Source: Erysipelotrichaceae bacterium
GTDB lineage: Bacteria > Bacillota_I > Bacilli_A > Erysipelotrichales > Erysipelotrichaceae
Length of the DNA stretch: 33,926 nucleotides
Assembly: GCA_015058955.1 (NCBI GenBank)
Contig: SVBJ01000021.1
Location: 1-33,926, forward strand
Reading direction: 5' to 3'
Within the stretch, counting starts at the first letter, position 1. Every line of letters begins with the position of its first letter. Positions 21,707 through 28,374 of the stretch are shown here, in pieces. Under the pieces are notes generated by a model. The model did not search any database. It saw nothing but the letters and a program-made list of their open reading frames with translations, and was not told the origin of the DNA. The position numbers were made by a program, and so were the translations under genes.

Positions 21707-23887
21707 TTACTCCATTGGAGTAGTCCAGTAGTTCTGCTGATAGATATCTCTGAACTGATAGGTTGACTTGGTCTTGTAGTCGGCAATGCTGACATCACCG
21801 AAATACAGTTTGTCCTTGAAGATGATTGAACCATCGAGTACATATGAAGCCTGGTAATTGCCATTGTAATCATAGTAACCGGCGATGAATTCGATCTTGT
21901 CGCCTTCAGTCAGTTCAGAAGTATACTTGGCTATTACATCGGCATCGTCATACCGGTAGTTTACACCGGCCAGTTCGATTCCCTCATCGTCCAGTTCCAG
22001 CAGCAGATTGGCTCTTTCTCCGTTGATCCTTGCCGGAATCTTGCCGACACTGTTAACGACCTTTTCGCCATCCTTTGTGCAGTAGAGATAGTAATAAGGA
22101 ATTACGATCCAGTTCTGACCGTCACCGGAAGCTGCCAGCCAGGTCTTGTCGGTTATCTTGAGCAGGTTGCCCTTGGCATCGATGTCATAGATGTTGTCAC
22201 AGCCCATGTCGATGTAGCCCTTGCCGTCATCAATGAACATGTTGACCTTGAGGTCATCAACCAGACTCCACTGTTCTTCGGTCAGCTTGATTTTGCCGTT
22301 CTTCCAGGTCAGATCAGCATCGAAGTGGTTCTCAGCGATGTAGTCAGCCAGACCTCTGCTGCCTCCCATCAGGCTCTGCAGCAACAGGTTGAGTCCCAGT
22401 TCCAGTAATGGGGAATAGTTGGACTGCTGCTGTACCTGCTGTGAACCTGAAGAGAACAGGTTAAGCAGATCGTAGATGCTGTCGCTGCTGTTCTGGGTCT
22501 GATAGTTCTGGGTATTGTAGGACTGGAAGGACTGGGTAGCGTTGTAGTTACCGCCTGAAGATACCTGGCCGCCGGTTGAATAAGCGGCGAAGTTGCGGAT
22601 GCACTGGGTATAGTCAGAGTTCATTCCGATCTTTTCATAAGTGTTGGTTACGGTCTTGAGATACTGACTTGATCTGTACGGGAAGTAGATTGACAGACCG
22701 TAGGAGTTGCTCATGGTGCTGGTGGTATTGTTGTACTTGATGCATTCCAGCAGTGATGAAACCAGGTCCTTGGCTTCAGGTGTATCAATGCTGCTGGCCA
22801 TGTCAACCAGGTCGATCAGGTCAACGTTAGCCTGACTGCCGAACTCTCTGGCTCCGCTTCTGGCAGCGGCAATGGTTCTGTATTCCTTGTTCGTTATCAT
22901 TGATGAAGCAGATTTTGAGAAGGCAGAGAGCTTATTGTCAACTACATCCTGTATTTCAGCGAGGTCTACTACTGAAAGGGTAGCAGGCTGTTTTGGTGTT
23001 CTTGTCTTGCATTCACTGACAAAGCTGTCAGCGATTGCCTTACCGATCTCAACGGTCGGCATTGAAGTGTTCTTGCTTAAGGCATTCAGCCAGTCTGTAT
23101 AATACCAGCCGATACCAGGTTCTGATTCTTCGGAAGCAATCAGATAGTCAGCATGTTCTGCCAGCATCAGGGCTGTTTCGGTGTTGCCCATTAAGCAGGC
23201 ATCAAAGCCGACAAAGTCAAACTTGACATCAGCATCGGTCAGAGCCTGGTCGATGCCGGCCAGGGACATTGAACCGTAGTTAGAATACTTTTCGTCACGG
23301 CCGTAACCGCCGATTGAACCTGAACCGTGGTCCCAGAGGATCAGTCCGTAACGGTCTGCCTTAAAGTTGGTTTCGCAGAATTCAATGAAACTTGTCAGGG
23401 TGGCAGGACTTACCATCGGAGCATTACCGGCATTTTCTACCAGCAGTCCCAACTGTCCCGGGAAAACCTGATAAATCGCATTGTTCTTGGTGCTTATCTG
23501 GTTAATGTGCCACTTGGTAGTTCCGCCTGTGTAAAGTATCAGATTGACGTTGGAGCTGAGGGCGGCACTGGCCATTTCCTGAATGTCGTAGGAACCCATG
23601 GCACCTCTTGACTCCAGGTCAGATCCGCACATGTAGACCATTAAGGTTACAACGTCTTTATTGTCACCGACGATCTTTGTATATTTTGGTCTGACGGTAT
23701 TTACGACTGATGAGTTTAACTTGCCGACATTGCTGCCGAGCTTCCATTGGGTCGTATATGTTGTGCCAGAAGGGTAATAGTAGTCAAATAATCCACGTTC
23801 CTGTGGCTTGCATCCGGAAACCGGAAGCAACATGCAGCAGGATAACAGAAGGATCAGTCCTTTGGTTAAAAACTTTCTTTTAAACAT
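21707..23887 (-). CDS. Clostripain-family (C11) cysteine peptidase lipoprotein
   Basis: This 726-residue protein has a lipobox VSGC (Cys26) and so is anchored outside the cell. The C11 domain spans about 75-430: TLMVYMCGSDLES (81-93), ILWDHGSG with catalytic His187, and GFDACLMGN with catalytic Cys230. Family members cleave after Arg or Lys, often after self-processing. A Gln/Asn/Ser-rich stretch (about 445-500) separates it from a C-terminal beta-rich part (to 726) with YIDMG, TWLAASGDGQNW and YDYNGNYQA motifs, whose role is unknown. A frame from TTG 23896 exists, but AAGG lies directly against it; with ATG 23887 the spacing is 9 bases. Last gene of an operon with a small basic protein and a DUF4428 protein. 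Confidence 0.9.
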   Translation of the reverse strand: MFKRKFLTKGLILLLSCCMLLPVSGCKPQERGLFDYYYPSGTTYTTQWKLGSNVGKLNSSVVNTVRPKYTKIVGDNKDVVTLMVYMCGSDLESRGAMGSYDIQEMASAALSSNVNLILYTGGTTKWHINQISTKNNAIYQVFPGQLGLLVENAGNAPMVSPATLTSFIEFCETNFKADRYGLILWDHGSGSIGGYGRDEKYSNYGSMSLAGIDQALTDADVKFDFVGFDACLMGNTETALMLAEHADYLIASEESEPGIGWYYTDWLNALSKNTSMPTVEIGKAIADSFVSECKTRTPKQPATLSVVDLAEIQDVVDNKLSAFSKSASSMITNKEYRTIAAARSGAREFGSQANVDLIDLVDMASSIDTPEAKDLVSSLLECIKYNNTTSTMSNSYGLSIYFPYRSSQYLKTVTNTYEKIGMNSDYTQCIRNFAAYSTGGQVSSGGNYNATQSFQSYNTQNYQTQNSSDSIYDLLNLFSSGSQQVQQQSNYSPLLELGLNLLLQSLMGGSRGLADYIAENHFDADLTWKNGKIKLTEEQWSLVDDLKVNMFIDDGKGYIDMGCDNIYDIDAKGNLLKITDKTWLAASGDGQNWIVIPYYYLYCTKDGEKVVNSVGKIPARINGERANLLLELDDEGIELAGVNYRYDDADVIAKYTSELTEGDKIEFIAGYYDYNGNYQASYVLDGSIIFKDKLYFGDVSIADYKTKSTYQFRDIYQQNYWTTPME

Positions 23888-23898
23888 GTTCTTCAACC

Positions 23899-24102
23899 TT
23901 ACTTCTTGAATAGGTCGGCAATCTTGGCCAAAAAGCCTTTCTTGCGTCCGGCACCTTTCATCTTGGCACTGGCTTGTGCCGTTGTGGCCAGTTCAGTTCT
24001 GGCATCTTTTACTGCTTCTTCAACAACTTCTTCAGTTCTGACTATTTTCTGAACATTTCCTTCAACCATGTGTTTTTTTCTGCCCTGTGAATTTGATTCC
24101 AT
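23899..24102 (-). CDS. Small charged protein between DUF4428 and C11 peptidase
   Basis: This 67-residue protein has a basic N-terminus (SQGRKKHM), a charged, probably helical middle (VQKIVRTEEVVEEAVKD), an Ala/Thr-rich section and a basic C-terminal amphipathic stretch (GRKKGFLAKIADLFKK). No signal, no membrane span, no family recognised. It is likely real: the ribosome site AGGAGGT overlaps the upstream stop region, spacing is tight (11 bases to the gene before, 11 to the peptidase ATG), and the reading frame is clean. The basic amphipathic tail could bind membrane or nucleic acid; this is only a guess. Confidence 0.7.
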   Translation of the reverse strand: MESNSQGRKKHMVEGNVQKIVRTEEVVEEAVKDARTELATTAQASAKMKGAGRKKGFLAKIADLFKK

Positions 24103-24113
24103 CAGTTTACCTC

Positions 24114-24674
24114 CTATTTCCTTTCCTTAAGCGCATTTACGTACTCGTAGGCCTGCTTCAAAGCCTGCTGATATTCTTCGCTGTCCCTGTTAAGGCAGCC
24201 GAATTCGTTTACCTGGAACTTCAGTGAACTGAACTGCGGATGTCTGAGTAATAACTGTACACAGACATCTGATCCGTCCTTATTCAGATACTTTCTTTCC
24301 ACGATGCGGACTTTTCTGATCTCATTGATGTTGAGTAAATCAGCGTTGTCCTGAACATAGTCTGAACGCTTACTGATGAGGAAGTCCTTGCTTTCATCAT
24401 CAATGAACAGACTGTATTTGCCGTCGACGACTTTGCTGCCCTTGAACTCGGCGAGCTTTTCCCGGTTTTCCTGACGGTAAGCCAGGTGTTCCCTGATCTG
24501 CTCTACGGTCATTTCGGCAAAGTCAGCGTCTTCAAGCCATTCAGAAGCGAGCTTGGCACAGTTGCGGCACAGCATACCGTCTTTAAGTACCTTGCTGCCG
24601 AATCTTGTCAGCTTGTTGCCACAGACAGAACAGTTTTCCTGTAAACCGTTCTCCCGTAACAGGATCTTTTCCAT
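24114..24674 (-). CDS. DUF4428 zinc-finger protein
   Basis: This 186-residue protein opens with a DUF4428-like zinc finger: CSVCGNKLTRFGSKVLKDG followed by LCRNC, giving C15-x2-C18 and C36-x2-C39. The next 140 residues are mixed helix and strand without a known domain; they recall the C-terminal SHOCT/PH-like tails of some DUF4428 proteins. It is cytoplasmic. Strong AAGGAGG ribosome site. It is the first gene of the operon that ends with the C11 peptidase. Confidence 0.82.
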   Translation of the reverse strand: MEKILLRENGLQENCSVCGNKLTRFGSKVLKDGMLCRNCAKLASEWLEDADFAEMTVEQIREHLAYRQENREKLAEFKGSKVVDGKYSLFIDDESKDFLISKRSDYVQDNADLLNINEIRKVRIVERKYLNKDGSDVCVQLLLRHPQFSSLKFQVNEFGCLNRDSEEYQQALKQAYEYVNALKERK

Positions 24675-24706
24675 ATTGTATTGCCTCCTTGCATTTTGTT
24701 AATTTT

Positions 24707-24712
24707 ATTATA
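24707..24712 (-). promoter_or_regulatory. -10 box of the DUF4428-C11 operon
   Basis: Minus strand TATAAT, 33 bases before the start. The only TTG-type -35 is 22 bases away, too far, so promoter strength is uncertain. Confidence 0.45.
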
Positions 24713-24768
24713 ATAGAATCATTTATCATTTTATACACAATATTTGCGGCAGAAGGGAAGATAAACAG

Positions 24769-24799
24769 AAAAAAGCCATCTGCAATACACAAATGGCTT
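24769..24799 (-). terminator. Terminator of deoC
   Basis: Minus strand: AAGCCATTTG (24799-24790), 7-base loop, CAGATGGCTT (24782-24773) with one mismatch, then T-run. Confidence 0.8.
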
Positions 24800-24824
24800 C
24801 GTTTATCCTTACTTAAGCAAGCCT

Positions 24825-25484
24825 TTATTTTGCTGCTTCGTAATCCTCCATTATCTTCTTGCCGGCACTGCAGCCTAATCTCTCAGCACCAGCCTCTATC
24901 ATCTTCTGAGCATCAGCTAAGCTTCTGATGCCGCCTGCTGCCTTTACCTTTAATCCGGCCTGGTGTACTGTATCATACATCAGCTTGACATCCTCAGGTG
25001 TTGCTCCCCCTGTTGAGAATCCCGTTGAAGTCTTGACGAAAGTTGCTCCCGCATGGATAGAACATCTGCAGGCTTCTACCTTTTCTTCATCTGTCAGTAA
25101 GCAGGTCTCAATGATCACCTTCACGGTCTTGCCATTGGCTGCCTTTACCACTGCGGCGATGTCATCGGTTACATAGTCGATGTTTCCGCCCTTTAAGGCT
25201 CCTACATTGATAACTGTATCGAATTCATCAGCCCCATCTGCCAAAGCTTCCTTTACTTCATACGCCTTGGCTACCGGATTCATGGCTCCTAATGGGAAAC
25301 CTATTACCGTACATACCTTGACATCAGTGCCTTCCAGTTCCTTCTTGCAGGTAGCTACCCAGCAGCTGTTGACGCATACTGAGGCAAAGTCATATTCCCT
25401 GGCTTCCTGGCACAGCTTGACGATCTGTTCTCTGGTGGCATCTGCCTTTAACAATGTGTGATCGATGTATTTATTCAATTTCAT
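24825..25484 (-). CDS. deoC: Deoxyribose-phosphate aldolase
   Basis: This 219-residue protein matches DeoC along its whole length: [11 protein letters not shown] (7-17), VIGFPLGA (60-67), [12 protein letters not shown] (87-98) with the general-acid Asp, FVKTSTGF with the Schiff-base Lys151, and VKAAGGIR with Lys181. It splits 2-deoxyribose 5-phosphate into glyceraldehyde 3-phosphate and acetaldehyde in deoxynucleoside breakdown. No deoA/deoD/deoB is nearby. Ribosome site GGGAGGA. It has its own promoter, whose spacer is filled by a CsoR/FrmR-type palindrome (25513-25541), although it lies only 68 bases behind the epimerase gene on the same strand. Confidence 0.97.
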   Translation of the reverse strand: MKLNKYIDHTLLKADATREQIVKLCQEAREYDFASVCVNSCWVATCKKELEGTDVKVCTVIGFPLGAMNPVAKAYEVKEALADGADEFDTVINVGALKGGNIDYVTDDIAAVVKAANGKTVKVIIETCLLTDEEKVEACRCSIHAGATFVKTSTGFSTGGATPEDVKLMYDTVHQAGLKVKAAGGIRSLADAQKMIEAGAERLGCSAGKKIMEDYEAAK

Positions 25485-25512
25485 AATTTATCCTCCCTTG
25501 ATTTACGTAATC

Positions 25513-25541
25513 AGTATACCCCTAGGGGGTATAATAGTCAA
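25513..25541 (-). promoter_or_regulatory. deoC promoter with CsoR/FrmR-type operator in the spacer
   Basis: Minus strand: -35 TTGACT (25541-25536), exactly 17 bases, -10 TATACT (25518-25513). The palindrome TATACCCCTAGGGGGTATA (25515-25533 on the plus strand; two 8-bp arms around TAG) fills the spacer and overlaps the -10. A/T-C4-5-G4-5-A/T palindromes like this are typical sites of the CsoR/CstR/FrmR/RcnR repressors. No such regulator gene lies in the window. Confidence 0.7.
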
Positions 25542-25552
25542 CATGTTTTAAA

Positions 25553-26227
25553 CTATTTGACAGCGTCTATTTCCTTTTTATAGGCATAGTACAGTTCTTC
25601 AAATCTGTCCGGTCCCTTCATCAGGGTGCTTGGCCCAACGATCAGTACGTCAGCACCGTTAAGGTACATCTGCTTGGCGTTATCGATGACGGTATTTCCG
25701 TCAATCAGGATCGGTATGTGTCTGTCACTGTGCTCATCAAGGAACTGACGCATTCTCTTTATCTTGTCCATTCCTCCCGGAACTATCTTCTGACCGCCGA
25801 AACCAGGATTAATGGTCATGTCCAGAATGAAGTCAGTTTCTATCAGCAGTTCTTCAATGTAGTGCAGTGACATTCCCGGTATTACAGCCAGACCGGCGGT
25901 TATACCTTTGCTGTGAAGGGCCTGCAGCAGTTTGAAGGCATGCTGTGAGGTTTCCGGATGGAATGCCACACGGTCCCCGGGCTGAACATCAAACATTTCA
26001 ATGTAATCCTCGGGATTGGTTACCATCAGATGGATGTCGATTGGAAGGTTAGTAATTCTCTTGATGTCCTTGTACTGCTGAGTACCCAGGGCACTGTTTT
26101 TAACATAATGTCCGTCCATGATGTCAAAGTGGATGAAAGGGCAGCCAACTTTCTCAGCCAGCTTGCAGTAATCATAGAATTCCTCAACTTTGGCACACAT
26201 TATTGAAGGTGATATCTGTATTGGCAT
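25553..26227 (-). CDS. Ribulose-phosphate 3-epimerase family (AlsE-like) protein
   Basis: This 224-residue TIM barrel belongs to the RPE family: SPSIMC (6-11), FIHFDIMDGHYVKN (31-44), DIHLMV (64-69), MTINPGFGGQK (about 137-147) and ILIDGN (about 173-178), so the metal ligands and catalytic aspartates are kept. RPE normally has VDGG; IDGN with the following NGADVLIVGPSTL is closer to D-allulose-6-phosphate 3-epimerase (AlsE). It would epimerise C3 of a pentulose or hexulose phosphate. Ribosome site AAGGAGA. A terminator-like hairpin lies between it and the aldolase gene upstream, so it depends on readthrough. Confidence 0.85.
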   Translation of the reverse strand: MPIQISPSIMCAKVEEFYDYCKLAEKVGCPFIHFDIMDGHYVKNSALGTQQYKDIKRITNLPIDIHLMVTNPEDYIEMFDVQPGDRVAFHPETSQHAFKLLQALHSKGITAGLAVIPGMSLHYIEELLIETDFILDMTINPGFGGQKIVPGGMDKIKRMRQFLDEHSDRHIPILIDGNTVIDNAKQMYLNGADVLIVGPSTLMKGPDRFEELYYAYKKEIDAVK

Positions 26228-26246
26228 GTTAATTCTCCTTTAGGTA

Positions 26247-26278
26247 TTAAAAAAGCTGCCACTATGAAATGACAGCTT
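26247..26278 (-). terminator. Intra-operon terminator between aldolase and epimerase genes
   Basis: Minus strand: AAGCTGTCA (26278-26270), 8-base loop, TGGCAGCTT (26261-26253; one G-T pair), then TTTTTT. It sits 19 bases before the epimerase start, with no promoter fitting in between. Confidence 0.7.
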
Positions 26279-26287
26279 CATTCATTT

Positions 26288-26977
26288 TTATCTCTTGGCG
26301 TTTAAAAGAGTAGCGCCTTCACCGTACATTGATTCCCAGTCCTTGGTGAAGTTTTCAATGGCCTTGTTGACGTTCTCGTTACCGAAGGTAGCCATCATCA
26401 TGTCAAGCGGAGCAGTAATGGCTTCGCAGCCGTTGGTGTAGGCTTCTCTTAACTGGCCTGCTGTATGGAAGCTGGCAGCAACTAACTTTGTAGGAAGTCC
26501 TTCGCGTTCGATCTTGTTCTGAACATCCTGATACAGCAGGTTAGGGTCAACACCATATGTGGTCATGCGGTTGGCATAAATGGCGATGTAGTCAGCACCG
26601 GCTGCCAGAGCATAGTAAGCCTGCATGGTATCATAGACGCCTGTTGCGGTTACGTTGTAGCCTTCCTTTTTCAGTCTGATGATGGTCTTCAGACCTTCCT
26701 TGGTAACAGGAACCTTGATGTAGACGTCTTCATCAACGTTTTCAACAAGAGCTTTGGCTTCCTTCATCATTGTGTCGCTGTCAGTGGCAACTACCTGAAC
26801 ATGCAGGGTACGTTCCTTGCCGATGATCTCTCTGATCTTTCTTACATGTGCAAAGAAATCGTCAGGATTGGCACTTTTCTTTACGATTGAAGGGTTGCAG
26901 GTTACTCCGGCGATTGGGAAATATTCGCAGGCAGTAGCAATGTCTTTTAAATTCGCGGTATCGACTAATAATTCCAT
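26288..26977 (-). CDS. Fructose-6-phosphate aldolase / transaldolase-like protein
   Basis: This 229-residue protein follows the short transaldolase/FSA subfamily: MELLVDTANL, PIAGVTCNPSIV (21-32), VYIKVPVTKEGL with the Schiff-base Lys88, the YANRM loop (about 138-142), VAASFHTAGQL (about 171-181) and GCEAITAPLD. E. coli FSA is 220 residues and has FKT where this has FHT. It either cleaves fructose 6-phosphate to dihydroxyacetone and glyceraldehyde 3-phosphate or transfers dihydroxyacetone as a transaldolase; sequence alone does not decide. Ribosome site CAGGAGG. It starts 19 bases after the membrane-anchored protein and is divergent from the PTS operon. Confidence 0.9.
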   Translation of the reverse strand: MELLVDTANLKDIATACEYFPIAGVTCNPSIVKKSANPDDFFAHVRKIREIIGKERTLHVQVVATDSDTMMKEAKALVENVDEDVYIKVPVTKEGLKTIIRLKKEGYNVTATGVYDTMQAYYALAAGADYIAIYANRMTTYGVDPNLLYQDVQNKIEREGLPTKLVAASFHTAGQLREAYTNGCEAITAPLDMMMATFGNENVNKAIENFTKDWESMYGEGATLLNAKR

Positions 26978-26996
26978 GATATCCTCCTGTCTTTTC

Positions 26997-27650
26997 CTAA
27001 TGGATTATTTTCTTGATTTCCTTTTCCAACGGGGAGCCCTTGACGTTGTTCTTGGCTTTTCTGAGCCACTTGTCGGCTTCCTTGGAATCACCCCGGTAAT
27101 GATACTGAATGCCCAGCAGGTATTCCAGCATTCCCAGCTGCTGATTCTTGGAATTGGAATCCTTTTCCTTTTCCTTCGCTTCAATCAGTTTGGTAACAGC
27201 TTCAATATCTTCGTGTTTCTGTTCGATCATTACGCGGTAGAGCATGTGGAAGTATTCCTTCTGTTCTCCTTCGGTGACATCATCAAGACGACTTAACAGT
27301 TTTGAACACATTTCTTCATCATGCAGTGACATGAAGTAGAAGAATCCGTTGCTGAAGATCTGATAGGCTTCATTCGGGGCAAACTTATCAGCCAGCCGGG
27401 CTTTTATGCGTTCCTTTACCTGCGGTGTGTCATTGCGGGAAATATAGAAACGCAGCAGATTCCATTTCTGGCTGTAGGCACCGAACATCATCTTGTAATA
27501 TGAACTGTTCAGTATCTTCAGGGCTTCTTCTTCCTTGTCCTGTTTCATGTACTTCAGGAAACGGTTCCAGATGGCCGTTCTGATGAACATAGGTATAGCA
27601 ACAGCTATCATAATGAGTACGACGATCGTACCCGCCATTTTCGGGGTCAT
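26997..27650 (-). CDS. Membrane-anchored TPR-like protein
   Basis: This 217-residue protein has one N-terminal membrane helix (about 6-23) followed by a soluble, almost all-helical part rich in charged residues. Pairs of helices with patterns such as KEEEALKILNSSYY, LGMLEYLLGIQYHYRGD and SKEADKWLRKAKNN resemble TPR units, so it may be a membrane-bound scaffold. No enzymatic motif is seen. GGAGG lies 8 bases before the ATG at 27650; the in-frame TTG at 27665 overlaps that site and is not used. It heads the transcript that goes on to the FSA-like aldolase. Confidence 0.75.
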   Translation of the reverse strand: MTPKMAGTIVVLIMIAVAIPMFIRTAIWNRFLKYMKQDKEEEALKILNSSYYKMMFGAYSQKWNLLRFYISRNDTPQVKERIKARLADKFAPNEAYQIFSNGFFYFMSLHDEEMCSKLLSRLDDVTEGEQKEYFHMLYRVMIEQKHEDIEAVTKLIEAKEKEKDSNSKNQQLGMLEYLLGIQYHYRGDSKEADKWLRKAKNNVKGSPLEKEIKKIIH

Positions 27651-27670
27651 AAACAATACCTCCAACTATT

Positions 27671-27676
27671 ATTATA
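27671..27676 (-). promoter_or_regulatory. -10 box for the TPR-aldolase transcript
   Basis: Minus strand TATAAT preceded by TG, 20 bases before the start codon. The -35 is weak. Confidence 0.5.
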
Positions 27677-27723
27677 CAGCGTTATGGACATAAATGAAGA
27701 AGTTTATTATAATGAAATTTAAC

Positions 27724-27752
27724 GTTCAGTTCTCATATGCTACAGAACGAAC
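27724..27752. promoter_or_regulatory. Inverted repeat in the divergent PTS/aldolase region
   Basis: GTTC-A-GTTCT (27724-27733) is complementary to AGAACGAAC (27744-27752) except for one bulged A, with a 10-base centre. It lies between the two divergent -10 boxes, 32 bases upstream of the PTS one, and so could be a shared regulator site. Confidence 0.45.
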
Positions 27753-27783
27753 AAATAATTCTTTTAATTCAACACATATGGTA

Positions 27784-27789
27784 TATAAT
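27784..27789 (+). promoter_or_regulatory. -10 box of the PTS operon
   Basis: TATAAT, 95 bases before the EIIA start, with no good -35. This leaves a leader of about 90 bases, long for this window. Confidence 0.5.
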
Positions 27790-27833
27790 GAAAGTATGAA
27801 ATAGCGTCAGAAAACGGATAAACAGCATGATTA

Positions 27834-27854
27834 CATAAAAAGAGGGTTTTTATG
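27834..27854 (+). promoter_or_regulatory. Hairpin in the PTS operon leader
   Basis: CATAAAAA (27834-27841), loop GAGGG, TTTTTATG (27847-27854) is an 8-bp perfect stem in the untranslated leader. AAAACG (27811-27816) could also pair with CGTTTT (27855-27860). T-rich sequence follows, then the ribosome site GGGGGAGG. It could be a weak attenuator or an antiterminator-protein target; stem energy is low as it is mostly A-T. Confidence 0.4.
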
Positions 27855-27884
27855 CGTTTTGGTTTTTGACGGGGGAGGTTATTC

Positions 27885-28334
27885 ATGATACAGGATTTAA
27901 TCAAAGTTGAAAATTGCGTTATTGTCGAGTCTGTTGAAGACTGGAAGCGGGCAATCCATCTGGCTCTGGAACCACTGGTAAAGGATGGTTGCTGCACAGA
28001 TGAATATGAAGAGGCTGTTCTGAAAATGACAGATCAATATGGCCCGTATTATGTTCTGACTGACCACATGGCTCTGATTCATGCTTCCAGCGAGGCCGGT
28101 GTTTCAAAGACACAGCTGGCATGTACCATTCTCAAGGAACCGGTAGCATTTACCGAAGAAAAGAATGACGTACGCTGCCTGGTAGCCTTATGTGCCGTGG
28201 ACCATACACAGCACATGTCTGGAATCGTAGCTGTTTCCAGCATCTTCGGAGATGAAGACAAGGAACAGCAGATACTGGCATCCACATCACCGCAGGAGAT
28301 ATATGACCTGTTTATCGAAAATGCGGAGATGTAG
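27885..28334 (+). CDS. PTS EIIA component (ascorbate/mannitol type, UlaC-like)
   Basis: This 149-residue protein is a type-2 EIIA (PTS_EIIA_2). The phosphorylated histidine is His66 in MALIHASSEAGV, after the typical PYYVLTDH strand; the usual Pro-His is Ile-His here. The later residues SPQEIYDLFI are typical of the C-terminal helix. It accepts phosphate from HPr and passes it to the EIIB at 29823-30131. Strong GGGGGAGG ribosome site. It is the first gene of the PTS operon; the EIIC follows after 40 bases. Confidence 0.9.
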   Translation: MIQDLIKVENCVIVESVEDWKRAIHLALEPLVKDGCCTDEYEEAVLKMTDQYGPYYVLTDHMALIHASSEAGVSKTQLACTILKEPVAFTEEKNDVRCLVALCAVDHTQHMSGIVAVSSIFGDEDKEQQILASTSPQEIYDLFIENAEM

Positions 28335-28374
28335 AGCATATAAAAATAGCAAATAATAAAAGAAAGGAGATTAT

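Noticed and set aside
25515-25533. Palindrome before deoC as a terminator of the epimerase gene
   Set aside because: No T-run follows on the minus strand, and the sequence fits a promoter spacer exactly, so an operator is the better reading.
27790-27884. Known riboswitch class in the PTS leader
   Set aside because: The leader is short and A/T-rich with a single weak stem; no conserved core of a class I know is visible.
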